DNA of 64,000 nucleotides. Origin: Prochlorococcus sp. AG-402-M15. Its GTDB lineage: Bacteria > Cyanobacteriota > Cyanobacteriia > PCC-6307 > Cyanobiaceae. Position numbers and translations under genes: made by a program. The DNA is taken from positions 1 through 64,000 of the forward strand of contig QCIP01000002.1 of NCBI GenBank assembly GCA_003216615.1, written 5' to 3'. The notes under the pieces are model-generated. The model searched no databases. It had not been told where the DNA came from and worked only from the letters and a program-made list of their open reading frames with translations. The stretch's first letter is position 1. Every line of letters begins with the position of its first letter. This document shows, one piece after another, positions 26,726 through 37,054 of the stretch.

Positions 26726-27861
26726 TTAAACTCTTTTAATACTGCAATGAAATTTTTTAGCAGATTAAAATCTAAGTTTCTTCGTATTGTTATTCTAATT
26801 CTTGATTGCCCAACTGGAACAGTAGGAGGTCTTATCGCAATTGCTAAAAACCCATTTTCCTCAAGATATTTTTGTAGATAAATTGCCTTTTCTTCTTGGC
26901 CAACAATAATTGATAAAATGTGAGAATCTCCCTGAACTGGAAAACTAAAATTTTTAATAATTTCATCTTTCCATATCTTCGCAGAAGATAACAAATCAAT
27001 ACCCCATTCTTTATTTTCTAAAATTTTTTTTAAACCTTCTAGCGCTCCAGCAGCTAAAGATGGTGCAAGAGCGGTTGTGTACCTAAATGCACCACTTGTT
27101 TGGATAAGATATTCACCAATTTCTGAATTGGAAGCTATGAAAGCTCCACCGCTTCCAAATGCTTTTCCAAAAGTTCCAGTAATGATAGTTATATCTGAAC
27201 GGCAATTAAAACTTAAACCCCTGCCTGCAGGGCCCAAGATCCCAATTGAATGGGCTTCGTCAACTAATAATTGAACACTATTTTTTTTGCAAATTTCCGT
27301 TATTTCTCTGAGCGGAGCAGTTGATCCCTCCATGCTATAAAGAGATTCGACAACAACTAAAATGGAATTTTTTGCGGGGTTAGATTTAATAATTTTATCT
27401 TCTAAATCGTTTAAATTATTGTGTGAAAATCGAACTAGTTTTGCTTGAGCAGCTTTAACTCCAACCAATAAAGAGTTATGGATCAATTTATCTGCTATTA
27501 CGATACTATTTCTGTTTGCTAAAGCCTGGATAGCGGCTATATTTGCTTGAAATCCGCTTGGGAAAAGTAATACTTTCTCTTGATCAAGCCACTTGGCAAG
27601 TTCTGTTTCTAATAATTTATGTATTGGTCTTGAACCTGTAATAAACCTAGAGCTTCCTGAACCAATACCTTCTAACATGCTTATTTCGTAAGCAGCTTTT
27701 ATTAAATCCTTGTCCCTACTTAATCCAAAATAATCATTACTGCATAAGTCTATAAGTTTTTTATTTTGAGAATTTAAACTTAGAAGTTCGAATGATTTTT
27801 TACCTAAAGAAAATGTTTTTAATTTACGGATTCTATTTTTTGGAATTTTTATTTTTTTCAT
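26722..27861 (-). CDS. bioF: 8-amino-7-oxononanoate synthase (KAPA synthase)
   Basis: BioF condenses pimeloyl-ACP with alanine in a PLP-dependent reaction. The 379-residue alpha-oxoamine synthase shows GIGSGSSRFITG near 66-76, the LVDEAHSIGILG strand (Asp201, His204) and the PLP-binding Lys233 in GTFGKAFGSGGA. It is the first gene of the biotin operon, and its end overlaps the start of bioK by 4 bp. The promoter lies in the 139-bp divergent gap shared with the helicase gene. Confidence 0.96.
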   Translation of the reverse strand: MKKIKIPKNRIRKLKTFSLGKKSFELLSLNSQNKKLIDLCSNDYFGLSRDKDLIKAAYEISMLEGIGSGSSRFITGSRPIHKLLETELAKWLDQEKVLLFPSGFQANIAAIQALANRNSIVIADKLIHNSLLVGVKAAQAKLVRFSHNNLNDLEDKIIKSNPAKNSILVVVESLYSMEGSTAPLREITEICKKNSVQLLVDEAHSIGILGPAGRGLSFNCRSDITIITGTFGKAFGSGGAFIASNSEIGEYLIQTSGAFRYTTALAPSLAAGALEGLKKILENKEWGIDLLSSAKIWKDEIIKNFSFPVQGDSHILSIIVGQEEKAIYLQKYLEENGFLAIAIRPPTVPVGQSRIRITIRRNLDFNLLKNFIAVLKEFK

Positions 27862-28000
27862 TTTGGCAAAATAAAATATAGTGGATTTAATTAAAAAGAT
27901 TTAGATTTACTATTAAAGTTTGCAAGGTATTTTTTGTTTATTAATATCTATATAGATCATATATTAAGAAGTTAACTCATCCTCTCTTCAATCACAATTA

Positions 28001-30727
28001 TTGCTTAATTTAGAGGAATATTTCCCCTTTCCGCTAGATGATTTCCAATTAGAAGCAATTCGAGCTATTAATAGCGGAAATTCTGTTGTTTTAACCGCAC
28101 CAACAGGCTCGGGTAAAACATTGATAGGTGAATTTGCTATATATAGAGGCTTATCTCATGACAGTAGAGTTTTTTATACAACACCTTTAAAAGCTCTATC
28201 AAATCAAAAGTTTAGAGATTTTGCTAATCAATATGGTGAGAATAAAGTTGGTCTTTTAACTGGAGATATAAGTATAAATAGAGAAGCACCAATCTTAGTC
28301 ATGACGACTGAGATTTTTAGGAACATGCTTTATGGCGAATTTGATGAATTTGATGATCCCTTAGAAAATTTAGAATCTGTGATTCTTGATGAATGTCATT
28401 ATATGAATGACCCCCAAAGAGGTACAGTTTGGGAAGAAACTATAATCCATTGCCCTACTAGAACTCAAATAATAGCTTTATCAGCAACAATAGCCAATGC
28501 AGATCAACTACAAAATTGGATAGAAAAAGTTCATGGGCCCACAGTATTAATTAATAGTGATAAGAGACCAGTCCCACTTGATTTTATTTTTTGTAGTGTT
28601 AAAGGCCTCCATCCACTTTTAAATAATAAGGGTAATGGAATTCATCCAAACTGTAAGATTTGGAGAGCTCCTAAAGGGCAGAAAATGAGAGGAAAAGTAG
28701 GTAGGATAATGCAACCAAAGTCTCCCTCAATTGGCTTTGTGATCTCGAAACTAGCTGAACGAAATATGTTGCCAGCTATTTATTTTATTTTTAGTAGAAG
28801 AGGATGTGAAAAGGCTATTGAGAATATAAAAGACTTAACTTTAGTAAGTTATTCAGAAGCAAATATGATATCCCGAAAATTAGATGTTTATCTTAAAAAT
28901 AATCAAGAGGCAATTAAAGATAAATCTCAATGCGAGGCATTAAAACGAGGTATTGCATCTCACCATGCTGGATTATTGCCTGCATGGAAAGAATTGGTTG
29001 AGGAATTATTTCAGCAAGGTTTGATAAAAGTTGTTTTTGCAACTGAAACTCTTGCTGCAGGAATTAATATGCCCGCAAGAACCACTGTTATTTCTTCTTT
29101 ATCAAAAAGGACAGAAGATGGTCATAGATTATTATTTAGCAGTGAATTTTTGCAAATGTCAGGAAGAGCTGGAAGAAGAGGAAAAGATACTCAAGGATAT
29201 GTTGTTACATTACAAACAAGATTCGAAGGTGCCAAAGAAGCAAGTGCACTGGCTATTAGCAAACCAAATTCTTTAGAGAGTCAATTCACTCCTAGTTATG
29301 GAATGGTACTTAATCTTTTACAAAGTTATACTTTAGAGAAGTCTAAAGAATTAATTAAAAGAAGTTTTGGTAGTTTTTTATATTTAGGTGAATCCTCAGG
29401 TGAGAATATAATTCTTGAAAATTTAGATAAGGATTTAATTGAATTAAAAAAAATTACATCTAACGTTTCATGGAAAGATTTTGATGCCTACGAAAAGTTA
29501 AAAAATCGTCTTAAAGAAGAGAGAAGACTCTTGAAAATTTTAGAAAAACAAGCAGCAGAAAAATTATCAGAAGAGATAACTAATGCACTCCCATATATTA
29601 AAGATGGAAGCTTAATTTCAATCAAAGCTCCTCAAATTAAAAGAAAAATTGTTCCAGGCTTAATTTGTAAGAAAATATATGAATCCCAAAAAATTAAGAG
29701 TTTATTGTGTTTGACAATTGATAATTTATTTATTCTTATAAAACCCTCATATATAGTAAGTATTTTTAATGATTTAGACGCAATTGATGTCTTAGGACTT
29801 GAAGTACCAAAGATGTATTTTTCTGGAGAGGTATTTAGGGGAGATGATACGTCGCAGTGTTATGCGGATCGAATTTTAGAAGTTTCTAAAAAAAATGATT
29901 TACAAACTCCACAATATGATCTGACAACGGAAGTTTTGGCACAACAGCAACAAATTAATAATTTAGAAGAAACAGTTACTGATCATCCCGCACATAGATT
30001 TGGAGACTCCAGGAAATTAAAGAAATATAGAAAAAGAATCATTGATGTTGAACAAGAAATAAATATGAGAAAAGAACTTCTTGAGGATAAAGAAAATCAT
30101 AACTGGAGAACTTTTACCGATTTGATTAAAATTTTGAATCACTTTGGGTGTTTAAATGATTTGGAATTGACAGAAGTTGGACAAACAGTTGGTGCAATAA
30201 GAAGTGAAAATGAATTATGGATTGGTCTTGTTTTAGTCAGTGGTTATTTGGACGATTTAGATCCTCCCGAGTTAGCTGGAATTATTCAAGCTATATGTGT
30301 TGATGTAAGGAGGCCTAATCTTTGGTGTAATTTCAAGCCTTCTTTAAAGGTAATAGATGTTTTTAATGAATTAGATGGTTTAAGAAAATTAGTCTTTTTT
30401 CAACAAAATAAGTTTCATATTGAAATTCCTATCAATCTAGAAACAGAGTTGTCTGGAATTATTTCTGAATGGGCAAGGGGAAAAAAATGGAAAGATTTGG
30501 TTTTTAATACTTCATTAGATGAAGGTGATGTAGTGAGGATTATTAGAAGATCAATTGATGTCCTTTCTCAAGTCCAATACTGTATTGGTGTTAGTAATAA
30601 ATTAAAAAGCAAAGCAAAGCTAGCATTAAAAGCTATTAATCGGTTTCCTGTTTCTGAATCTAATGATCTTATAAAAGTTTCTGAAGATATTAATCCTGCA
30701 ACAAAAAGAATTGACAATAATTCTTAA
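28001..30727 (+). CDS. Ski2-like DEAD/DEAH-box RNA helicase with C-terminal DSHCT domain
   Basis: A 908-residue superfamily II helicase of the Ski2/Mtr4 type. Motifs are Walker A APTGSGKT near 34-41, motif Ia TTPLKALSNQKF, motif II DECH near 129-132, motif III SAT, and motif VI QMSGRAGRRG near 386-395. A long middle and a DSHCT-like C-terminal domain follow. Relatives unwind structured RNA for exosome-type decay; in cyanobacteria and plastids (ISE2-like) they are linked to RNA processing. The start is the TTG at 28001, but the frame is open upstream to 27968 with no ATG or GTG, so the N-terminus is uncertain. Confidence 0.93.
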   Translation: MLNLEEYFPFPLDDFQLEAIRAINSGNSVVLTAPTGSGKTLIGEFAIYRGLSHDSRVFYTTPLKALSNQKFRDFANQYGENKVGLLTGDISINREAPILVMTTEIFRNMLYGEFDEFDDPLENLESVILDECHYMNDPQRGTVWEETIIHCPTRTQIIALSATIANADQLQNWIEKVHGPTVLINSDKRPVPLDFIFCSVKGLHPLLNNKGNGIHPNCKIWRAPKGQKMRGKVGRIMQPKSPSIGFVISKLAERNMLPAIYFIFSRRGCEKAIENIKDLTLVSYSEANMISRKLDVYLKNNQEAIKDKSQCEALKRGIASHHAGLLPAWKELVEELFQQGLIKVVFATETLAAGINMPARTTVISSLSKRTEDGHRLLFSSEFLQMSGRAGRRGKDTQGYVVTLQTRFEGAKEASALAISKPNSLESQFTPSYGMVLNLLQSYTLEKSKELIKRSFGSFLYLGESSGENIILENLDKDLIELKKITSNVSWKDFDAYEKLKNRLKEERRLLKILEKQAAEKLSEEITNALPYIKDGSLISIKAPQIKRKIVPGLICKKIYESQKIKSLLCLTIDNLFILIKPSYIVSIFNDLDAIDVLGLEVPKMYFSGEVFRGDDTSQCYADRILEVSKKNDLQTPQYDLTTEVLAQQQQINNLEETVTDHPAHRFGDSRKLKKYRKRIIDVEQEINMRKELLEDKENHNWRTFTDLIKILNHFGCLNDLELTEVGQTVGAIRSENELWIGLVLVSGYLDDLDPPELAGIIQAICVDVRRPNLWCNFKPSLKVIDVFNELDGLRKLVFFQQNKFHIEIPINLETELSGIISEWARGKKWKDLVFNTSLDEGDVVRIIRRSIDVLSQVQYCIGVSNKLKSKAKLALKAINRFPVSESNDLIKVSEDINPATKRIDNNS

Positions 30728-30736
30728 ATTTATTAA

Positions 30737-32122
30737 TCAAATCATTGAATTAATATTCATTGCTTTATCAAATTCATCTTCGTTTAAATAACCTAATTTG
30801 AGTGTTGCCTCTTTTAAATTTAATGATTCTTTGAAAGCAAGGTTTGCAATTTCAGCTGCTTTTTCATAACCAACTTTTGGCACTATGGCTGTTACCAACA
30901 TTAGTGAATTTTCTAAATTTAACTTCATTTTCTTTGGATTAGGTTCCATTCCATCAACTAATTTTATTCTGAAGTTTTCTATTGCATTTTTAAGTAATTT
31001 TAAACTTGTAAGAATATTAAATCCAATAAGAGGCTTATATTCATTCATCTGTAAAGTGCCGCTAGTATTTGCTATTGAAACCGCATATTCAAGACCCATT
31101 ATCTGAGTGCAAACCATTGATAAGGCTTCGCATTGAGTAGGATTAACTTTACCCGGCATGATAGAACTTCCAGGTTCATTCTGAGGGATAATTAATTCAT
31201 ATATTCCTGACCTTGGTCCTGAAGATAGAATTTTTATATCATTTGAAATTTTAAATAATGCACCTGCTAATATTTTTATCTGACTCATTACTTGAGCTAG
31301 ACGATCATGCGAGGCCATGATAGAAAAATTATTTTTTGATTTATAGAACATTAGATTAGTATCATCGGAAATTGATTTTATAGACTCTTCACAAAATCCT
31401 TTTGGACAATTAATACCTGTTCCAACTGCAGTTCCTCCCAGAGGTAAAAAATACAATTCATTCAGACTTATAATAATTGCATTCTCAGCATCTTTAAGTT
31501 GCTCTGACCATCCTGATATTTCTTGCCCAAAAGTAAGGGGCACTGCATCTTGAAAATGGGTTCTTCCTATCTTTATGAGGTCTTTCCATTGTTCACTTTT
31601 TTTATCAAGGATCTTAGTAAGTTCTCTTATCGTTGGAACTAAATTTTTGATTATTTCATTAACAACTGATATTTGAATGGCAGCAGGAAAAGTATCATTA
31701 GTTGACTGAGATTTATTTACATCATCATTCGGATGAATTGGTTGATGACTACCAAGCTCTGAATTTGTTTTTAATGCTGCAATATTTGAAATTACCTCAT
31801 TAACATTCATATTTGTTTGCGTGCCACTACCTGTTTGCCAAACCTTTAAGGGAAACTGTGAATCATGAAGCCCATCAAGTATTTCTGTACATGCCTCTAC
31901 AATCAAATCTTTTTTTCTTTTATCTATTAACCCTAAATTGAAATTCGCAATTGAAGCAGCTTTTTTTATGAGGGTGAGTGAATAAATTAACTCAATTGGA
32001 ATTAATTCTTCTCCAATAGAAAAATTTATTATCGATCTTTGTGTTTGAGCGCCCCACAAAGCTTCAATAGGAACCTCTATTGTTCCCATACTATCTTTTT
32101 CAATCCTAAAGTTTTTTGTCAT
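30737..32122 (-). CDS. fumC: Class II fumarate hydratase
   Basis: FumC reversibly hydrates fumarate to malate without a cluster. The 461-residue protein has the family signature GSSIMPGKVNP near 318-328, TGSGTQTNMNVNEV near 97 and GRTHFQDAVPLTFGQE near 185. It sits 48 bp downstream of purB on the same strand. PurB releases fumarate, so the pair may link purine synthesis to malate recovery; this is inference. It converges on the helicase gene with a 9-bp gap. Confidence 0.97.
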   Translation of the reverse strand: MTKNFRIEKDSMGTIEVPIEALWGAQTQRSIINFSIGEELIPIELIYSLTLIKKAASIANFNLGLIDKRKKDLIVEACTEILDGLHDSQFPLKVWQTGSGTQTNMNVNEVISNIAALKTNSELGSHQPIHPNDDVNKSQSTNDTFPAAIQISVVNEIIKNLVPTIRELTKILDKKSEQWKDLIKIGRTHFQDAVPLTFGQEISGWSEQLKDAENAIIISLNELYFLPLGGTAVGTGINCPKGFCEESIKSISDDTNLMFYKSKNNFSIMASHDRLAQVMSQIKILAGALFKISNDIKILSSGPRSGIYELIIPQNEPGSSIMPGKVNPTQCEALSMVCTQIMGLEYAVSIANTSGTLQMNEYKPLIGFNILTSLKLLKNAIENFRIKLVDGMEPNPKKMKLNLENSLMLVTAIVPKVGYEKAAEIANLAFKESLNLKEATLKLGYLNEDEFDKAMNINSMI

Positions 32123-32170
32123 TATTCCTCTGAAAACACTGGTTTAACTTAGATAAGGTTTTCAGTAATC

Positions 32171-33466
32171 CTAGATACCTAACTTCTCCCATATTACACT
32201 TAAATTATTAAGATGAATTGAAGGATTAAAACATTCTTCTAAGTCACTTTGATCAATAAATTCCATTATTTCATTATCTCTCTCTATAATTTGTTTGAAA
32301 TTCCCATTTTCAGTATTCCACGCCTTATGCGCATTTTTTTGTACTAAGCTATAAGCTTTTTCTCTAGACAACCCCTTCTCTACAAGCAAAAGTAAAACTT
32401 TCTGACTAAAGATTACACCGCCATATATATTTAAATTTTTGAGCATATTTTTTGGATAAACTTCCAAATTGCTTACTATACCTTTCATTTCCCTGAGCAT
32501 AAAATGCAAACAGATTGATACGTCAGGTAACATAATACGTTCATTTGAACTATGGCTTATATCTCTTTCGTGCCAAAGTGGAACATTTTCCAGTGCTGTT
32601 AAGACGTAACTCCTCAAAATTCTTGCTAAACCGCTTACTCTTTCACTTCGAATAGGATTTCTTTTATGAGGCATGGCAGAACTTCCTTTTTGCCCTTTTG
32701 TAAAGCCCTCCTCAACTTCTAAAACATCAGTTCTTTGTAAATTTCTTATTTCAGTTGCGAATCTATCTAGAGAAGCGCCAACTAGTGCAATAGTTTGAAC
32801 ATATTCTGCATGCCTGTCTCTCGATATGACCTGCGTACTTGCTGTATCTGGTTTTAAGCCTAGTAAATCACAAGTTATTTGTTCTACTTTGGGATTCGTA
32901 TTAGCGTAAGTTCCCATAGCACCACTTATTTGTCCAATAGCTACAGATTCTTTCAGTGTTAACAATCTTTTTTTGTTCCTTATTATTTCTGCTAACCATC
33001 CAGCAAGTTTAAAACCGAAGGAAATTGGCTCCCCATGAATTGCATGAGATCTGCCAATCATTAATGTATTTTTATGCTTCCTTGCTAATAATCTGACTTC
33101 ATTTTCTAGGTTCTCAATTTCTTCTAATAACAATTCGCAAGAATCTTTTAACTGAAGAGATAAACCAGTATCAAGTACATCACTACTGGTCATACCAACA
33201 TGTATATATCTTCCAGAATCTCCTACAAATTCATTAACGCTTGTAAGAAATGCTATGACATCATGTTTAACTTCTTTCTCAATTTCTTTAATTCTAGATT
33301 CATCAAACTTTGCATTTGAACGTATCTCTTTCATTGCATTCTCAGGAATTTTTCCTAGGGAAAAATTTGCTTCACATGCAGCTATTTCAACCTTAAGCCA
33401 ACTCTGGAATTTTGCGCTATCAGTCCAGATTTTCCCCATTTCGGGTAATGTGTAACGCTCGATCAC
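32171..33466 (-). CDS. purB: Adenylosuccinate lyase
   Basis: PurB acts twice in purine synthesis, cleaving SAICAR and adenylosuccinate, each time releasing fumarate. The 431-residue protein has the signature SSAMPHKRNP near 262-271, MTSSDVLDT near 93 and GRSHAIHGEPISFG near 138-151. It precedes fumC by 48 bp. Upstream lies a 282-bp divergent region before the tlyA-like gene in which I see no gene and no clear operator. Confidence 0.97.
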   Translation of the reverse strand: MIERYTLPEMGKIWTDSAKFQSWLKVEIAACEANFSLGKIPENAMKEIRSNAKFDESRIKEIEKEVKHDVIAFLTSVNEFVGDSGRYIHVGMTSSDVLDTGLSLQLKDSCELLLEEIENLENEVRLLARKHKNTLMIGRSHAIHGEPISFGFKLAGWLAEIIRNKKRLLTLKESVAIGQISGAMGTYANTNPKVEQITCDLLGLKPDTASTQVISRDRHAEYVQTIALVGASLDRFATEIRNLQRTDVLEVEEGFTKGQKGSSAMPHKRNPIRSERVSGLARILRSYVLTALENVPLWHERDISHSSNERIMLPDVSICLHFMLREMKGIVSNLEVYPKNMLKNLNIYGGVIFSQKVLLLLVEKGLSREKAYSLVQKNAHKAWNTENGNFKQIIERDNEIMEFIDQSDLEECFNPSIHLNNLSVIWEKLGI

Positions 33467-33748
33467 AATTTTTATTAATTATCAATTTAAACTTTATAAC
33501 CAAAAACGAATTATTGCTCTATACCTTAAAGATGTACTTGCCATTGAACATATTTGCCTGGCTATTATTTTCTTATGTAACATTTTTCTAGCTAATTAAG
33601 AAAGCTTAAATATAAAAATGTTTGCATTTATTCCTTTCGTTAAAAATGGGTAATTTTTTAGTTCTTATTTAAAATTGGAAGGTATTAAAGAATTTGGATC
33701 TTAATCTCATAGAAGTTCATTATTCAGTCTTTTTTTATTGATTAATAG

Positions 33749-34561
33749 ATGATTAAAAAAAGTAGATTAGACCTTTATCTTCTAAAAACTGGTTTATGTG
33801 AAACTCGTCAAAAAGCCCAAGGTTTAATTCTTGCGGGCAAGGTTAGAGATATCAATGGAAAAGTATGGGATAAACCTGGACAACAAGTATTAATTGGATC
33901 TGAATTTTTTATTGATTCCGAACCTATGTTTGTATCAAGGGGCGGCGAAAAATTATTGGAGGCATTTAATAAACTTGAAATTAAAGTAAAAGATAAAATA
34001 TGTATTGACGCAGGAATCTCTACTGGGGGATTTACTGATTGCTTATTACAACAAGGAGCAAAGTTAGTTTATGGGATAGATGTTGGTTATGGGCAGACTG
34101 CATGGAAGATTAGAAATAATCCAAAAGTTATACTTTTTGAACGAACTAATATTCGAAATTTAAAACCTAATGATCTTTTATCTAGAAGTAATGAATTACC
34201 AAATTTTGTCGTTGCTGATTTGTCTTTTATTTCATTAACGTTAGTTTTTAAATCTATTGTTAATTTATTAGAAGGTGATTGTATTGAGGGAATATTTTTG
34301 ATTAAACCCCAATTTGAGGTGGGTAAAGATAAAGTCAGTAAAGGCGGTGTTGTTCGCAATCCTAAATTCCATACTGAGGCTATAGAGTCTGTTATTTATG
34401 CTGCTAAGAATTTCAAATGGAATATAAAGAATTTGATAGCTTCTCCTTTAGTAGGTCCTGCTGGAAATCATGAATATTTAGCTTGGATGACCTTAGGAAG
34501 TCAATCAAATAAAAGGATTAATAGTGAATATATACAAAATTTAGTAAAAGAAACTCTTTGA
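33749..34561 (+). CDS. tlyA: TlyA-family RNA 2'-O-methyltransferase (S4 plus FtsJ-like)
   Basis: A 270-residue protein with an N-terminal S4 RNA-binding domain (about 4-64; RLDLYLLKTGLCETRQKAQ and on) and a C-terminal FtsJ/RrmJ-type Rossmann methyltransferase. The SAM motif is IDAGISTGGFTDCLL (86-100), and PQFEVGK is near 191. TlyA methylates rRNA at 2'-O positions in mycobacteria; some relatives are called hemolysins without a proven toxin role. Its stop lies 1 bp from that of glnB. Confidence 0.92.
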   Translation: MIKKSRLDLYLLKTGLCETRQKAQGLILAGKVRDINGKVWDKPGQQVLIGSEFFIDSEPMFVSRGGEKLLEAFNKLEIKVKDKICIDAGISTGGFTDCLLQQGAKLVYGIDVGYGQTAWKIRNNPKVILFERTNIRNLKPNDLLSRSNELPNFVVADLSFISLTLVFKSIVNLLEGDCIEGIFLIKPQFEVGKDKVSKGGVVRNPKFHTEAIESVIYAAKNFKWNIKNLIASPLVGPAGNHEYLAWMTLGSQSNKRINSEYIQNLVKETL

Positions 34562-34562
34562 A

Positions 34563-34925
<363 letters not shown>

Positions 34926-35171
34926 TTAATTGTTTTTTGGGAAAACATCCAACATTGAAATATCAGAAAAACATTCAATATTAAGGCCTGCATTCGTGGC
35001 GTCTTCAATTAATAGTTGGGAATTTTCTTCAGAAATTATTACTTTACTATTTGACAAAGCTTCCCACTGATCATTCTCAAAGTGTGTTTGAAGCCATAAC
35101 ATTCCAATTGCGCTTTTTGGTTGAAGGGATTTATTTAAGTTGTTATCAATAGTTATCAAACAAATGTCCAT
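34926..35171 (-). CDS. Small conserved-looking protein upstream of glnB, unknown function
   Basis: An 81-residue acidic protein that I cannot assign to a family. It starts MDICLITIDNNLNKSL and has a central GMLWLQTHFENDQWEALS segment. A QLLIEDATNAGLNI stretch follows, suggesting an alpha/beta fold. No signal peptide or membrane helix is seen. It is read in the same direction as glnB with 24 bp between them, and a candidate NtcA-type promoter lies just upstream. Nitrogen-linked expression is therefore possible but unproven. Confidence 0.8.
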   Translation of the reverse strand: MDICLITIDNNLNKSLQPKSAIGMLWLQTHFENDQWEALSNSKVIISEENSQLLIEDATNAGLNIECFSDISMLDVFPKNN

Positions 35172-35194
35172 TAATTTTTCATTGAACTAAAAAC

Positions 35195-35237
35195 ATATAA
35201 CCCTTTTGGCCCACATTATGAATGTTACTATTGATAC
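35195..35237 (-). promoter_or_regulatory. Candidate NtcA-activated promoter for the orf81-glnB pair
   Basis: Read on the minus strand, 35237-35224 is GTATCAATAGTAAC, matching the NtcA consensus GTA-N8-TAC except for one base (AAC). Twenty-three bases downstream is a TTATAT hexamer (35200-35195), close to the spacing of class II NtcA promoters. The predicted start would leave a leader of roughly 17 nt. This is a pattern match; binding is untested. Confidence 0.45.
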
Positions 35238-35336
35238 AAAAATAAGATTTAGCAGCTTTTGACTTAGTCAATTGTAATACTTAGATTTGTTGATACTTTT
35301 GCGAATTTTTATCTTTATATATAGTTTTTATATAGG

Positions 35337-35359
35337 TTTAGTAAAAAATTTCTACTAAA
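35337..35359 (+). promoter_or_regulatory. Inverted repeat covering the queF ribosome-binding region
   Basis: TTTAGTA (35337-35343) and TACTAAA (35353-35359) form a perfect 7-bp stem with a 9-nt loop, ending one base before the queF ATG. In mRNA it would hide the initiation region. It does not match known preQ1 riboswitch sequences. In DNA it could also be an operator. Confidence 0.35.
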
Positions 35360-35360
35360 A

Positions 35361-35771
35361 ATGAGTACAGCTAAATTAGAAGATTCGACTCAAAGACCGC
35401 TATATGGTGAAAGAATTATTGAAGAATCAAAAATAATTTGTTTCGATAATCCAAACAAGAAAAGAATTTATGAAATTTCTATTCAGTTACCTGAATTTAC
35501 ATGTAAGTGCCCCTTTTCTGGTTATCCAGATTTTGCAAAGCTAAATATTATTTATCAACCTAATTTGAGAGTCTATGAGTTGAAGTCTTTAAAGCTTTAT
35601 ATTAATAATTTTAGAGATATAAAAATATCACATGAGGAAGTTGTGAATAGAATTATGGATGATTTAGTGAATGAAGGTTCACCTCACTGGATACATTTAA
35701 ACGCTGCATTTAACCCCAGAGGGAATGTTTCTATGCAGTTAGATATTTTTAGTGGGAAGAAAAGAAATTAA
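35361..35771 (+). CDS. queF: NADPH-dependent 7-cyano-7-deazaguanine reductase
   Basis: QueF reduces preQ0 to preQ1 in queuosine synthesis. The 136-residue, short (unimodular) enzyme has the catalytic cysteine region [15 protein letters not shown] near 48-62, the [14 protein letters not shown] substrate motif near 77-90 and a C-terminal [11 protein letters not shown]. It is a single gene; its stop shares a TTAA (35768-35771) with convergent ccs1. Confidence 0.96.
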   Translation: MSTAKLEDSTQRPLYGERIIEESKIICFDNPNKKRIYEISIQLPEFTCKCPFSGYPDFAKLNIIYQPNLRVYELKSLKLYINNFRDIKISHEEVVNRIMDDLVNEGSPHWIHLNAAFNPRGNVSMQLDIFSGKKRN

Positions 35772-37054
35772 AATTTTTTTATTTCTTCTGATAATTTAAA
35801 AAATTCTTTTTTAAAACCAACTAGATTTTTATTGCTAAGGCCTCCAATAGATAACTTTTGTGATTCTTTATTTACCAGAATCCATAATTGGTTAGTTGGT
35901 ATAAGACTTATTATTGTTCCAAAAATTATTAAAATAAAAGAAAAGTAAATAAATGGTATAGACGGATCATTTTTAATTATTAAACCACTGCTGGGGATTA
36001 TTTTTTTCAGAGATACTTTTGAAGAATTAACTTCTAAAGGATTGTCATTAATATAAAGATTATTCCCAGAAAAATTTTCTATATTCGAAATTTTAAGTGG
36101 ACCATTTTCATTATCTATTGTTAAAAGGAAATTTTTTTTAGTCTCCGATCCTAATTCAATTAAAACTCCCCAAACTTGATTACCGATTTCGGGAATCTCC
36201 TTTAATTGTAATTGATAAAGGATATTATCTATTTCTAAAACAACATTTGATATTGCCCAATCTGCTTGATAAATAGTTAATCCTTTAAACCTAATTGGGT
36301 GATTAACTTTGGTGGTTTTTATTTCATTTAAATTTAGATCTTCAGAAGAAAAATTTAATTTTGAAATAAACTGTTTGGGTACACCATCACTTTCTCGTTC
36401 TATAGAAAAATCGACTAATTTTACATTGGCTTTTGAGTTTGTGCTCTCATTAACAAGATCCAAAGTTTCTCCAGGCAGTAAATATTGTTCTTTTGAGTGA
36501 CTTGTAAAACTTCCATATGCTGAACCTATAAGTAAGACTATTAATCCGATATGTACAACTAAAGGACCGATTTTTCCAATTAAACCCCTTCTTGCAGAAA
36601 TATGACTTTTAAATTTGTATGTTTTCCATCCTCTTTTTTTAAGTAATAAATCTACTTTTGATATATGTTCTCCATCTTGATTGATTGGATGACTTGTAGT
36701 TAGTTGCAGTTTGCTAAATTTTTTTTCGCTCTTGTATTCAATCCATTTTAATGAAGCTTTTAATGAAGGGATTTGCCTCCTGAAACTACAAGCTGCTAAG
36801 GAAATGCAAAGAAGAATTAATGTAAATAAAAACCAAAAGCTTGTGTATACATGATCCAATTGAAGCTTTAAGACTGTTTCTCCATCTAAAAATCCAAAAA
36901 TGGGAGTACTATCGAAATTATCAATATAGAATTTATTATTACTACCTTGAGGTATAAAAGTACCTATGCCACTGGCAATAGCTATGAAGATTATCAGTGA
37001 TATGGCGAATCTTAAACTTGATATTTTTAAAATTAAATTCTTAAAAATAATCAT
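35768..37054 (-). CDS. ccs1: Cytochrome c biogenesis protein Ccs1 (ResB family)
   Basis: Ccs1 is part of the system II heme delivery machine that attaches heme to apocytochromes on the lumen side of the thylakoid. The 428-residue protein has three N-terminal hydrophobic segments (about 13-35, 70-90 and 165-185), a large soluble lumenal domain with paired beta strands, and a last membrane helix near 365-390. This is the ResB/Ccs1 layout. It begins one base after ccdA ends, which supports a shared role in cytochrome c maturation. Confidence 0.92.
   Translation of the reverse strand: MIIFKNLILKISSLRFAISLIIFIAIASGIGTFIPQGSNNKFYIDNFDSTPIFGFLDGETVLKLQLDHVYTSFWFLFTLILLCISLAACSFRRQIPSLKASLKWIEYKSEKKFSKLQLTTSHPINQDGEHISKVDLLLKKRGWKTYKFKSHISARRGLIGKIGPLVVHIGLIVLLIGSAYGSFTSHSKEQYLLPGETLDLVNESTNSKANVKLVDFSIERESDGVPKQFISKLNFSSEDLNLNEIKTTKVNHPIRFKGLTIYQADWAISNVVLEIDNILYQLQLKEIPEIGNQVWGVLIELGSETKKNFLLTIDNENGPLKISNIENFSGNNLYINDNPLEVNSSKVSLKKIIPSSGLIIKNDPSIPFIYFSFILIIFGTIISLIPTNQLWILVNKESQKLSIGGLSNKNLVGFKKEFFKLSEEIKKF

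Noticed and set aside
27786-27793. GTTCGAAT, as in a tRNA T-loop (also near 63234)
   Set aside because: Both lie inside well-supported genes (bioF, EVE) and no cloverleaf can be drawn around them. No tRNA was found in any gap.
35172-35360. preQ1 riboswitch ahead of queF
   Set aside because: No match to the conserved preQ1-I or preQ1-II core; only a simple hairpin is seen.
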